A stretch of DNA of 64,000 nt from Siphonodentalium dalli (taxonomy: Eukaryota > Mollusca > Scaphopoda > Gadilida > Siphonodentaliidae). The notes under the pieces were generated by a model that had not been told where the DNA came from, did not search any database, and worked only from the letters and a program-made list of their open reading frames with translations. The number at the start of each line of letters is the position of its first letter. Position 1 is the stretch's first letter. This document shows positions 43,732-56,125 of the stretch, piece after piece. Location: the NCBI GenBank assembly GCA_032622095.1, contig CP136066.1, forward strand, positions 196,220,816 through 196,284,815, given 5' to 3'. A program made the position numbers and the translations under genes.

Positions 43732-45456
43732 CTAGGGGGTTGCCCGTCACAAAATGACGGGTATATAAATGTTCTTTGTTATTTTCTAGTGTCCGCGTTC
43801 ATGGATACATGGAATGGTCATGCTTCTCCTTTTTGTTACTGGATGCGCGTTGGAACACTTTATGTCACTAAAACTGTATTTCTACACACCCAGTCCACAT
43901 AATGCGCATGCACATATTGAACGAAACAAAATCAGTATATTATTTAAATACTATGCACCAATTCACTGAAACATACTCAATTCAGGAGCCTTCATTCGGG
44001 AGCTTGCTGCACATTTTGATGTATTCAGCAGGCCGCCTAATAATCACCTGCACTGCGCGGCCCGTTTGTATGAACTCTTTATTTCAATAAAACTGTATTT
44101 TTACCCCCACCCCATCTCCCCAACCCATGTATATGCATGCACATATGGAACGCAACAATCAAAATATATTACTTTATCTATACTAACTGAAACAGGCTCA
44201 ATTCGGGAGCCTTATTTAGCGGGGGAGAGGCCTACATTCCATTTCTGCGCTTCGCGCACATTATATGATCTTAAACTGCGTGCGCTTCGCGCACATATAT
44301 AGGGAACTTACAGCACATTTTAAACGGACCCCCTTTGGAACCTGTAGGGTATTCAGCATGCATCCTAATGATCACACGCCCTGCACTGCGCGGCCCATTT
44401 GTATGAACGCTTTATTTCAATAAAACTGTATTTTTACCCCCACCCCAATCTCCCCAACCCACGTATATTCATGCACATATGGAACGCAACAATCAATATA
44501 TTTCACTTTATCTATACTAACTGAAACAGGTTCAATTCGGAACCTTTATTTAGCGGGGGAGGGCCTATAACCCCTTTGTGAGCTTCGCGCACATTATATG
44601 ATCTTTAACTGCGTGCGCTTCGCGCACATTTTGATCTTTTAAACATTTTTTTGTATCAGATTTGCACTCAACCGAAAGATTAAAAAGAGCATTAATTAGC
44701 GTCTGCAGTAGTGTTTACACTGTATTATTAGTCCCGGCCCGGGAATGTGATTTTTCTAACTGAGTTCCGTCGAATTTACTGAGTTCGCGGTACCCACTGG
44801 CGGGAGGCCAGACTGTGTCCATTCGCCATCTTCCGAGTATATACCGGTACTCCTTTGATTCCACACTCAATGCACAACTTTCGTATCAAAGACAGCATTC
44901 TTTACTTATGTTCAAACCCAACTGGCAAATTTAAATACCATATTAGCACCCATTCCCAACGACGAACGTTCGAGTATTGACTCTGCATCCCACTACATGT
45001 ACATCCAACACCCCACTATACATGCACTTCCGTGACTAAATCAACATTCATTACCTAAATTCACACTGAACATGAACTGCCACATTAATTTAGCGCCTAT
45101 TTCCAACAACGCTTTGGTTGAGCGCATGGAAGTTTCGCCTACAATAGCAAAGCAAGTGTTGGTTTGCGTTCGACGTCAATGACGTCATTTCGACAAACGT
45201 CATAAGAAATAGTGTCTACTTGAGTGCAAATGCTGCATTTGGGGACCATGTTATATCTCAGGTTTGCTTTGACCAATCGGCGTGAAATTTGGTGAGTCAC
45301 CTTTTATGACACACTATAGGTCGTGGTACAAATTTGAGCCACATTGGACGCATGGTTGAAAAGTTATAAACGCGCCAAAAGCGTGACCGAGTTATACACA
45401 CACACACCCTCACACACACACACACACACACAGACGACGGGTTTTATATATATAGA
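43732..45456 (-). mobile_element. Helitron array unit 4 (3'-most)
   Basis: Starts TC after unit 3's CTAG. Ends with hairpin CCCGTCA/TGACGGG and CTAG at 43,735-43,732, followed by host T. Confidence 0.85.
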
Positions 45457-48153
45457 CTAGGGGGTTGCCCGTCACAAAATGACGGGTATATAAATGTTCT
45501 TTGTCATTTTCTAGTGTCCGCTTTCATGGACACATGGAATGGTCATGCTTCTCTTTTTTTGTTACTGGATGCGCGTTGGAACACTTTATACTGTATTTCT
45601 ACCCACCCAGTCTACATATGCGCATGAACATATTGAACGAAACAAAATCAGTATATTATTTAAATACTATGCACCAACTGAAACATACTCAATTCAGGAG
45701 CCTTCATTCGGGAGCTTGCTGCACATTTTGAACGGACCCCCCCTTGGAACCTGTGTTCAGCATGCCGTCTAATAATCACCTGCACTGCGCGGCCCGTTTG
45801 TATGAACACTTTATTTCAATAAAACTGTATTTTTACCCCCAACCCCATGTATATGCATGCACATATGGAACGCAACAATACAAATATTTTACTTTATCTA
45901 TACTAACTGAAACAGGCTCAATTCGGAATCTTTATTTAGAGGGGGAGGGGCCTACAGCCCCTTCCTGCGCTTCGCGCACATTATATGATCTTAAACTGCG
46001 TGAGCTTCGCGCACATATAAGGAGCTTGCAGCATATTCTAAACGGACCTCCTTTGGATCATGTATTCTGCATGCAGCATATTGATCACACGCCCTGCACT
46101 GTGCGGCCCATTTTTATGAAAACTGTATGTTTGCCCCCCCCCACCATCATCTCCCCAAACCCACGTATATGCATGCACATATATGGAACGCAACAATCAA
46201 TATATTTTACTCAATCTATACTAACTGAAACAGGCTCAATTCGGAACCTTTATTTAGCGGGGGAGGGGCCTGCAGCCCCTTTGAGAACTTCGCGCACATA
46301 AACTGCGTGCGCTTCGCGCATTGTGATCTTTTAAACATTTATTGTTTTATCAGATTTGCACTCAACCGAAAGATTAAAAGAGCATTAATTAGCGTCGGCA
46401 GTATTGTTTACACTGTAGGCCCTATTATTAGGCCTGCCCCGGGAATGTGCTTTTTCTAACTGAGTTCCGGCGAATTTACTGAGTTCACGGTACCCACTGG
46501 CGGGAGGTCAGACTGCGTCCATTCGCAATCTTCCGCGTTCATGGACACATGTAATGGTCATGCTTCTCCTTTTTGTTACTGGATGCGCGTTGGAACACTT
46601 TATTTCACTAAAACTGTATTTCTATGTACACCCAGTCCACATGTGCGCATGCACATATTGAACGAAACAAAATCAGTATATTATTTAAATACTACGCACC
46701 AACTGAAACATACTCAATTCAGGAGCCTACATTCGGGAGCTTGCATGCTGCACATTATGAACGGACCCCCTTTGGAACCTGTATTCAGCATGCCGCCTAA
46801 TGATCACACGTCTGCACTGCGCGGCCCGTTTGTATGAACACTTTATTTCAATAAAACTGTATTTTGACCCCCACCCCATCATCTCCCAACCCACGTATAT
46901 GCATGCACATATATGGAACGCAACAATCAAAATATTTTACTTTATCTATACTAACTGAAACAGGCTCAATTCGGAATCTTTTTTTAGAGGGGGGGGGGCC
47001 TACAGCCCCTTTCTGCGCTTCGCGCACGTTATATGATCTTCAACTGCATGAGCTTCGCGCACATACATGTATAGGGAGCTTGCAGCACATTTTAAACGAA
47101 CCCTGTATTCAACATGCAGCCTATTGATCACACGCCCTGCACTGCGTGTCCCATTTGTATGAACACTTTATTTCAATAAAACTGTATTTTGCCCCCCCCC
47201 CCATCATCTCCCCAACCCACGTATATGCATGCACATATATGGAACGCAACAATCAAGATATTTTACTTAATCTATACTAACTGAAACAGGCTCAATTCGG
47301 AACCTTTATTTAGCGGGGGAGGGGCCTGCACTCAACGGAAAGATTAAAAGAGCATTAATTAGCGTCGGCAGTATTGGTTACACCGTAGGCCCTATTATTA
47401 GGCCTGTTCCGGGAATGTGCTTTTTACAACTGATTTCCGGCGAATTTACTGAGTTCACGGTACCCACTGGCGGGAGGTCAGACTGTGTCCATTCGCCATC
47501 TTCCGTGTTTACCGGTACTTTTTCGATTCCACACCCAATGCACAACTTTCGTATCAAAGACAGCATTCTTTACTTATGTTCAAACCCAACTGGCAAATTA
47601 AAATACCATATTAGCACCCATTCCCAATGACGAACGTTCGAGTCTTGACTCTGCACACCACTACATCCACCCATTACCAACGACGGTAGAACGTTCGAGT
47701 CTTGACTCTATGTACAACCCACTATACATGCACTTCCGCGACAAAATCAACATTCGTTACCTAAATTCACACTGAACCTGAACTGACACATTAATTTAGC
47801 GCCTATTTCCAACAACGCTTTGGTAGAGCGCATGGAAGTTTCGCCTACAATAGCAAAGCAAGTGTTGGTTTGCGTTCGACGTCAATGACGTCATTTTGAC
47901 AAACGTCATAAGAAATAGTGTCTACTTGAGTGCAAATGCTGCATTTGGGGACCATGTTAGATCTCAGGTTTTCTTTGACCAATCTGCGTGATTTTATGAC
48001 ACACTATAGGTCGTGGTACAAATTTGGGCCACATTGGATGCATGGTTGAAAAGTTATAAAGGCGCCAAAAGCGTGACCGAGTTATACACACACACACAGA
48101 TACACACACACACACACACACACACACAGACGGCGGGTTTTTATATATATAGA
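45457..48153 (-). mobile_element. Helitron array unit 3, internally duplicated
   Basis: At 2697 bp it is about 0.9 kb longer than its neighbours. The block starting 'gttcatggacacatg' occurs twice (45,523 and 46,529) with its downstream sequence, so a segment of roughly 1 kb was duplicated inside the unit. Both ends are intact. Confidence 0.8.
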
Positions 48154-50042
48154 CTAGGGGGTTGCCCGTCAAAATGACGGGTATATAAATGTATTTCGTT
48201 ACTTTCTCGTCTCCGCGGTCATGAACACATTATCATTTCTATATCAGCAATGGATTTGTCATACTTATCTTTCACCGGAGGCGCGTGGGAACACTTTATT
48301 GAAATAAAACTGTACTCCCATCCTAGCCCACATACATGCATGCACATGCTCGGGAACATTTTTTTCACCAAAAAAAAATACTGTAGATTCCACTATCACC
48401 CACATATAAGAGGCCCTCACCCCCTTTTCGTACGCCGTATTCCATGCCCTGTTATGAGGTACGCCGTATTCCGGTCCCTCTCTTAGGAGGTATTCGGTAT
48501 TCCAAAAATACCGGTATTCGTACGCCGACCTTCCAAAAATGATCATAATCTATATATTCGTACGCCGTATTCCATGCCCTGTTATGAGGTACGCCGTATT
48601 CCGGTCCCTCTCTTAGGAGGTATTCGGTATTCCAAAAATACCGGTATTCGTACGCCGACCTTCCAAAAATAACGCCGTATTCCATGCCCTGTTATGAGGT
48701 ACGCCGTATTCCGGTCCCTCTCTTAGGAGGTATTCGGTATTCCAAAAATACCGGTATTCGTACGCCGACCTTCCAAAAATAACGCCGTATTCCATGCCCT
48801 GTTATGAGGTACGCCGTATTCCGGTCCCTCTCTTAGGAGGTATTCGGTATTCCAAAAATACCGGTATTCGTACGCCGACCTTCCAAAAATGATCATAATA
48901 ATAATATAAATGCGATTTTTGTCACAATAAATTCACGGTTTGACATACAGATCGTCGATCATCGTCATTTTAGATCAATTTAGAGGTGGAGACTGCGGAA
49001 TAACCGGCGTTTTACTATCATGTTGCCTTTTAGATCCTTTTATCATCAATAAATTATCTTATCTGATCTTAACTGGTACTCCGTATTCCATATGGCTGTT
49101 AACTGGTATTCCGTATTCCACCCTCTGTGTTAAGTGGTATTCCGTATTCCAGGGGTGGGGGTGGGGGTGGGGGCCTCATATAAGCACGCGCATATGGAAT
49201 GCAACAAAATCAACGTATAGTTCTTTATTACTATTATATATATTCCAGTAACTGAAACAAAGCCTTTATTCAGCGACCGAGTGGTCTGCAGTCCCTCTGT
49301 GCACTTCGCGCACATGCATTATGATCTTAAACAGGCTCCCTTCGGGAGCTTTTATTCAGAAGCGTATAGGCCTAAGGCCATGGGCCCTTGTACTGCGGCC
49401 CATTTGCCCACTTCGCGTCCATCTTTATATTGTATAAAACGTTATTTATCAATTTGCCGTCTTCGATTCCACACACAATGCACAACTTTCATAACAAAGA
49501 GACAATCAATTACTTATATTCTCACTGAAGTGGCATATTAAGACCATTTAGCACCCATTTCCAACAACGGTATAGAACGTTCTAGTCTCGACTCTACACC
49601 CATGAACTTCCACGACAAAGGCAACATGCATTAATTATATTCACAATCAACCTGATCTGACAATTAAATTATAGCGCCCATTTTCAACAACGATTTGGTA
49701 GAGCGCATGGAAATTTCGTCAATACAATAGCAACGCAAGTTTGGGTTTGCGTACGACGTCACATGACGTCATTTCGACAAACGTCATAAGAAATGGTATC
49801 TACTTGAGTGCAAATACTGCATTTGGGGACCATGCTAGATCTCAGGTTTGCTTTGACCAATCGGCGTGAAATTTGGTGAGTCACCTTTTACGACAGACTG
49901 TAGGTCGTGGTACAAAATTGGGCCACATTGGTCGCATGGTTGAAAAGTTATAAACGCGCCAAAAGCGTGACCGAGTTATACACACACAGACAGATACACA
50001 CACACACATACACACACAGACGACGGGTTTTATATATATAGA
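48154..50042 (-). mobile_element. Helitron array unit 2, carrying a 110-bp tandem repeat
   Basis: Starts TC directly after unit 1's CTAG. Its terminal hairpin has lost two loop bases (CCCGTCA-TTT-TGACGGG) but keeps the full stem. Near its 3' end it carries the 110-bp tandem array at 48,432-48,890, absent from the other units. Confidence 0.8.
48432..48890. repeat. 110-bp tandem repeat, four units
   Basis: Units start at 48,432, 48,562, 48,672 and 48,782 with 'acgccgtattccatgccctg' and contain 'cttaggaggtattcggtatt' and 'aaaataccggtattcgtacg'. The first unit has a 20-bp spacer ending 'tatatattcgt'. Long minus-strand frames over it are artefacts of repetition. Confidence 0.9.
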
Positions 50043-51831
50043 CTAGGGGGTTGCCCGTCACAAAATGACGGGTATATAAATGTTCTTTGTCATTTTCTAG
50101 TGTCCGCTTTCATGGACACATGGAATGGTCATGCTTCTCTTTTTTTGTTACTGGATGCGCGTTGGAACACTTTATTTCACTAAAACTGTATTTCTACACA
50201 CCCAGTCTACATATGCGCATGCACATATTGCACGAAACAAAAGCAGTATATTATTTAAATACTACTATGCACCAACCGAAACATACTCAATTCAGGAGCC
50301 TTCATTTGGGAGCTTGTTGCACATTTTGAACGGACTCACTTTGGAACCTGTATTCCGCATGCCGCCTAATTATCACACGCCTGCACTGTGCGGTCCATTT
50401 GTATGAACACTTTTCAATAAAATTGTATTTTTTACCCCCACTCTCATCTCCTCAACCCATGTATATGCATGCACATATGGAACTCAACAATCAAAATATT
50501 GTACTTTATCTATACTGAAACAGGCTCAATTCGGGAGACTTTATTCAGCGGGGAGGGGTCTACAGCCCCTTTCTGCGCATCGCGCACATTATATATGATC
50601 TTGAACTGCGTGAGCTTCGCGCACATATAGGGAGCTTGCAGCACATTTTAACCCCCTTTGGAACCTGTATTATGCATGCGGCCTAATGATCACACGCCAT
50701 GCATTGCGCGGCCCATTTGTATGAAAACTTTATTTCAATAAAACTGTATTTTTGCCCCCAACATCATCTCCCCAACCCACGTATATATATGCATGCACAT
50801 ATGGAACGCAACAATCAAGATATTTTACTTTATCTATAGGGCCTACTTACTGAAACAGACTCTATTCGGAACCTTTATTTAGCGGGGAGGGGTCTGCAGC
50901 CTCGTAGTGAGCTTCGCGCACATTATATGAATTTAAACTGCGTGAGCTTCGCGCACATTGTGATCTTTTAAACATTTATTCTTTTATCAGATTTGCACTC
51001 AACCGAAAGATTAAAAGAACATTAATTAGCGTCGGCAGTATTACTTACACTATAGGCCCTATTATTAGGCCTGTCCCGAGAATGTGATTTTTCTAACTGA
51101 GTTTGGCGAATTTACTGAGTTCACGGTACCCACTGGCGGGAGGTCAGACTGTCCATTCGCCATCTCCCATGTATACTGGTACTCCTTCGATACCACACTC
51201 AATGCACAACTTTCGTATCAAATACAGCATTATTTACTTATGTTCAAACCCAACTGGCAAATTAAAATAGAATCAAATACCATATTAGAATTAGTACCCA
51301 TGCCCAACGACGAACGTTCGAGTCTTGACCCCACTACATCCACCCATTCCCAACGACGGTAGAACGTTCGAGTCTTGACTACACCCCACTATACATGCAC
51401 TTCCGCGACAAAATCAACATTCGTTATCTAAATTCACAATGTACCTGAACTGACACATACAATTAGCGCTTATTTCCAACAACTCTTTGGTTGAGCGCAT
51501 GGAAGTTTCGCCTACAATAGCAAAGCAAGTGTTGGTTTGCGTTCGACGTCAATGACGTCATTTGGACAAACGTCATAAGAAATAGTGTCTACTTGAGTGC
51601 AGATACCGCATTTGGGGACCATGTTAGATCTCAGGTTTGCTCGGACCAATCGGCGTGAAATTTGGTGAGTCACCTTTTATGACACACTATAGGCAGTGGT
51701 ACAAATTTGGGTCACATTAGACGCATGGTTAAAAAGTTATAAACGCGCCAAAAGCGTGACCGAGTTATACACACACAGACAGATACACACACACACACAC
51801 ACACACAGACGACGGGTTTTATATATATAGA
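50043..51831 (-). mobile_element. Helitron array unit 1 (5'-most)
   Basis: 5' end TC at 51,831-51,830 next to host A. 3' CTAG at 50,046-50,043 preceded by a 7-bp stem hairpin with loop TTTTG. Contains a (TG)n run just inside the 5' end and four short 'ttcgcgcac' hairpin words. Confidence 0.85.
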
Positions 51832-51834
51832 TTA

Positions 51835-52250
51835 ATTATTCTAGAAGTTTTTGGTACCTAATGGGACAACAAGGAAAATATTATTTCAACCTCTCAAATG
51901 TATTAAAATCCATTGTTTTTGTTGTCTCTTAATAACTGCTCAGATCCTACATACAATGAAGATGATCATATGTGAAATTCAATATTTTTTGCCAGATAGA
52001 TCCAGATAAATACTTTGTTGAGAATCTCTTGCCATAGCTGGCTCTATTTATGCAAAACGCGCATCTCCATCTTAAGGTAGGGAATTAAAAACATAGTGAA
52101 TAAAGAAACAGTGACGAATATCTGTCCCGTTGACCTGAACGATATGTGGTCGCCGTATATTCCTCAAAAGTATGCTTAAAATATTAAATATATTCGTATA
52201 GTGCTACGCCCCACCCCCCCCCCCCCCCCCGCGCCATATGCTTTGCTTAC
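51835..52250. other. Flank of the Helitron array, poly-C run
   Basis: Unique-looking AT-rich DNA with a C run at 52,215-52,230. No gene was recognised. Confidence 0.4.
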
Positions 52251-52264
52251 CGATTCGTGCATTT

Positions 52265-52670
52265 AAGACCGACCGGAATAGTTCAGGAGCCAGGAGGGTT
52301 TAAATTACACTATCGCGCAAGGAAGGTTTGATGCTCTCGATTTGTTAGTGGTGATAGACCATTACGGAAAACCAATTTCTTAAGTTGCTCATTCCTGGCG
52401 TTTAGGGGACCAGATGGCTCTCAAAACCCCTAAAATTGACTTTTAATTACACTATCGTGCAAGTACACCATCCTTACATCGAATACTCTAAAAACACGAC
52501 TTAAGAACGGAAAAAATAGGGTCTTCTAGGGCACCACAAATGTCAAAATTTCACTTTTAGTTACACAATCGCGCAAGTCCACCATTTTTCCTGGAATATT
52601 CTACTGTATTCACTGATCATAAAAACACAACTTAAGAACGGAGTTTTCCTGGCGTTTTGAAATAAGAAGA
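52265..52670. repeat. Degenerate tandem repeat, about 125-bp unit
   Basis: Three diverged units carry 'ttacactatcgcgcaagt', 'ccaccatt', 'aaacacgacttaagaacgg' and 'tcctggcgttt'. Confidence 0.65.
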
Positions 52671-52746
52671 GGTCCATGGGTGATACAAAAAAACACATAA
52701 TTGTAGTTCTTTGTCTGACAATATATAAGCATTTAGTAACTCAATC

Positions 52747-53590
52747 TTAAAACATGGCATACAGAAGTGAAACATATATTCTTGTTTCAAAATAAAAAAA
52801 ACCATTAAACACTTTGAACACTAAAGCTTCGTGTAACAATTGTGCTTGGTATGAATTGTAAAGATCATATAGGACATAAACACGGAAAGCTTCATTTAGC
52901 AATTGCGCTCGGCATCTATTGACAATGAATGTATATTTATGGGTCAATTTCCAACAACCAGGTACACGTGCATCATCATTGTCACATTCCGGTTGTTCTG
53001 GGGTTACTGACTCTGGCATATAAGGCCCATCGAACCAGATGATCCTATACGATCCATAGATAAGTTCCCATCCACTGCCGGGATCATTGGGCAGAATGTT
53101 ATCAGCCGCAACATGCCACATATTACAAATACTTAGGCCTGTCAGTTTTCCGACGCACAACAATACTACTCCCGTCCAGTCCTTTCAGCTTTGAGAACGG
53201 TTGTTTTTCATCCTTAGGCCCAAAAGCTTTCTCGAACACTTTGAATCTGTATTCGTTAATCGGGATAGGTTTGCGGGAACCACATAACGTACATATATAC
53301 TCTTCAGGCACCTCGCACGTTTCTTCTGAAAAAGATCCCAAGGCCAAGTCCGCAAATGCTTCAGGATATCGATCGTCGCGATCAAGAAGGGCAGAAGGGC
53401 GTTTCTTGCACTCCGAGCAAAATCGGCCTAATAGTCGCACCCGGTGTAGGCGTGAAATGCTGGCAGCGCAGAACAGATGGTTTCTCATATTTCTCAGACA
53501 CAGCTGAAACTTTCACGTAGCGTCTGTTACCACGTCCAGATGTGCAAACGTCCATCCATATAATAGATTTAACGTTATGTATGTGGTGCA
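52747..53590 (-). pseudogene. Cys-rich coding-like region in three overlapping frames
   Basis: Successive minus-strand frames overlap end to start. The first has SGRGNRRYVKVSAVSEKYEK (to about 53,430). The second has RFCSECKKRPSALLDRDD, CTLCGSRKPIPINEYRFKVF and LKGLDGSSIVV (53,488-53,123). The third has GSGWELIYGSYRIIWFDG and PECDNDDARVPGCWKL (53,163-52,747). Protein-like composition moves from frame to frame, as in a gene broken by small indels or one with unseen introns. CSEC...CTLC could be a zinc-binding pair. The family is not recognised. Confidence 0.4.
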
Positions 53591-53859
53591 ATAGAATTAC
53601 GAGTCTATATATATGTATGCAGCTCGTACTACGATGTTACCGATGGGTATTTCATGATCAACATCCATCATGTGTAGATAAACGTTGTGTCTGCCTCCGG
53701 ATGATCACAATACAGACTTCCCATGGTCTGCCTTTCGACACCATATATGGCAAGAAACGTTGCCAACAGAAAATACATCGGCATTTTTGTCCCAGTCATA
53801 AGTCCTGGGACAAGCCGAGACAGGCGAGACAGAACAAAATAAAGTATATATATATAGTC

Positions 53860-54075
53860 TGTCTCGCTCCTGTCCCAGCAGAATCAGTTTGGTCCCTGTT
53901 CTCTGAGTAAAACTACCCGCTGTTGTTTTTGTCTCGCTCCTGTCCCAGTAGAATCAGTTTGGTCCCTGTTCTCTGAGTAAAACTACCCGCTGTTTTTTTT
54001 TGTCTCGCTCCTGTCCCAGTAGAATCAGTTTGGTTCCTGTTCTCTGAGTAAAACTACCAGCTGTTTTTTTTCTGA
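53860..54075. repeat. 70-bp tandem repeat, three units
   Basis: Units at 53,861, 53,931 and 54,002 start 'gtctcgctcctgtcccag' and contain 'agaatcagtttggtccctg' and a T-run. An inverted 'cctgggacaagccgagacag' lies just left (53,803-53,822), so the block may be one side of a foldback element. Confidence 0.85.
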
Positions 54076-54413
54076 CTGCGACAGATTAATTTTCAAGCAG
54101 TTCTTTAACTGGTACAGGCCGAGACAAACACATTAATGTTTTCATATTAAATATAGTATTTACCTTTGATATTTCCCGTCCCAATAGAAAGGTATGGGAC
54201 AGACCGAGACTATCTACTCGACACTGCCATCGAAAACAACAAACTTCACACACTCTTCGTCAAAGCCAAGGTACACTTCCCTGTCGACAAAGACATTTGT
54301 GTGGTGTGAAGAAGACCATCTTTGGTAAAAAAAATCGAGGCAGCTGCTTCTTGAAAGATGTAGATTTCAATGCTTCGACACATCTTTAGGGATCGACTGC
54401 TCAGGACGGGTTA

Positions 54414-54725
54414 TCATGTACATGTGACCTGCTTAGCACATCTGCGTTCTCGTTCACAATCCTTGATGGAAGGTTCCACGTATGTGTCGAACACCACGTC
54501 GATTCGTTTGGACTTTAGGTTTAATAACATGTGAAGCACGACACGGGAGTATACGGGAGAGTCCATCATATATCGGGGTAAAGCCCGTGGTAGACAGTGC
54601 ATCAAGAAATTGCCATCGACGATATGAGCATGTATGACTTCTGGAGTCCCATGGTCAATGACCTTCCCCTCGAACAACGAGAACAAGAAAACCATAGTCA
54701 GAAATGGTAACGCGCTCACGATCAT
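54414..54725 (-). CDS. Fragment of an uncharacterised animal protein family
   Basis: A 103-codon frame with HAHIVDGNFLMHCLPRALP, VYSRVVLHMLLNL and IDVVFDTYVEPSIKDCERER. The VVFD.Y...S.K...R.R signature is one I associate with a repetitive, poorly characterised family found in many invertebrate genomes, often near mobile elements; this is from memory. The frame may be one exon: a GT lies shortly after RERR and the frame stops soon after. No partner exon was found. It could equally be a pseudogene fragment. Confidence 0.45.
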   Translation of the reverse strand: MIVSALPFLTMVFLFSLFEGKVIDHGTPEVIHAHIVDGNFLMHCLPRALPRYMMDSPVYSRVVLHMLLNLKSKRIDVVFDTYVEPSIKDCERERRCAKQVTCT

Positions 54726-54829
54726 ATATTATATACTCATGATTGTAATTATACAATCTTTTTCATTTCTGTTATTTGTAATTGGCATAACTTATCTTAT
54801 CACAAACCAAAAATCAACAATATTGACAT

Positions 54830-55740
54830 AATGTAAACGCCATTAAACGAAATTGAAATTCTCAACTACACCTTTCACCGGGCTCGGCCTCGGGGTCGCA
54901 CTACAGCTCGACCTCGGGGTCGCACTACAACTTTTAATGTGTCCCAATAATTAACATTCTATAAATAGAACTCCCATGAGCTATGACAGCGCCCAGGCGA
55001 AACAAGAATTTGTACATTAGTATACAAGCGGCGTGCCTAATGCAGAAGCAATTCTATGTCAACTTCACGTTTAGTTGCAAGGATTGCTATTCTTCCCAAT
55101 TTCCTGCTGCACTGCCTACATCCGGCGTTACCCCCGACTACCCCGTGTGGTGCTTCAAACCTAATTTCCTCCAAAAGTTCGACACAGCTTCATCGGCCCA
55201 CATGATAATGTTAGCGGAATTGTGAAATATTTAGATAATAAGTTCAACAAACGGCCATGTTTGTTGAACATATTTTCTAACAAAAATTCCAAAATAGAGT
55301 AAGAATCCTTCTGCGCTTATAATTAATATATGAGTCATTATCAATGTTGGCCCATATTTCAGTCTGGTAATAATTGAATAACATAAGTTGGCAGAACACG
55401 TGATTTTGTGATCTTTTAGAACAAATGGACCTTATGGGTTATTAAAATACAGAAATGCAAGTTTAGTCACCTATAATTTGTGTTTGGTTGGGTTGTGAAT
55501 GTTAGCTATGCATATGTATAATGTATATACTGTAACAAACATTCTGTGTTATTAAAATAATTTAATTACTTCTTTTTCTAAATCGAACATGTAAAAATTG
55601 GTCATCTTGCAACTAATAAATAGGATTAGTCCCATTCTATGGTGTTAATTAAATCATGCCTTTTCCATGTGTAGTATCAACTGTTTTTTTGTTTTTTTTC
55701 TAAAATTGCATTTTGCCGATACTGAAGATAGCCTCAAGAG
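54830..55740. other. No recognised gene
   Basis: AT-rich. An inverted 'ttcaacaaac'/'gtttgttgaac' hairpin lies at 55,241-55,268. An 80-codon plus-strand frame at 54,983 lacks support. Confidence 0.4.
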
Positions 55741-55839
55741 AGAATTTTGTATCATATTGGGTATTGGATTAATGATGTGAACCCGATAGGCCAAACCAAT
55801 GACCATTCTTGCACGCCTGACCACTATCTACTTCATTTA

Positions 55840-56125
55840 CAGGACATGTCTATAGCTCTCTACATTCTCGATTTGTATGACACTCCATCTGCATGCCACT
55901 CTCCTCGACAACTGTCCTACTCGCATACTCACGATCTACTGCATTATCTGGACATGTTTCGTCAATACTCTCCACCCCAATCTGCATGCCACTTTCCTCG
56001 ATAACTGTCTTACTCGCATAATCAATCTCTATATATTGCAGTCTCCGGGCATGTTTCGTCAATACTCTCCACCCCATCTGCATATCACTTTCCTTGACAA
56101 CTGTCTCACTCACCTGCTCCATATC
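55840..56125. repeat. Tandem repeat, about 93-bp unit, three copies
   Basis: On the minus strand units begin 'agtragacagttrtcgagg' and contain 'agtggcatgcag' and 'gtattgacgaaacatg'. One frame stays open across all units, but the middle of the first unit is one base out of register with the others and then returns. The peptide is therefore not conserved between copies. A minisatellite is more likely than a protein. Confidence 0.7.

Larger units (their letters stand above)
43732..51831 (-). mobile_element. Head-to-tail array of four non-autonomous Helitrons
   Basis: On the minus strand every unit begins TCTATATATATAAAACCCG, then a (TG)n run. It ends with the hairpin CCCGTCA-loop-TGACGGG, seven bases, and CTAG. 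Units join as CTAG|TCTATATATA with no base between them. The outer flanks are A on the 5' side (51,832) and T on the 3' side (43,731), the AT target of Helitrons. Unit lengths are 1789, 1889, 2697 and 1725 bp. No Rep/helicase frame is present, so movement would depend on a helper. Rolling-circle replication that reads through the terminator is the standard explanation for such tandem arrays. Confidence 0.85.

Noticed and set aside
45744-46301. 185-codon plus-strand frame
   Set aside because: It lies within Helitron unit 3 and is not kept open in the other units. It shows no domain.
48265-48795. Minus-strand repeat proteins of 60-93 residues
   Set aside because: They are shadows of the 110-bp tandem repeat inside Helitron unit 2.
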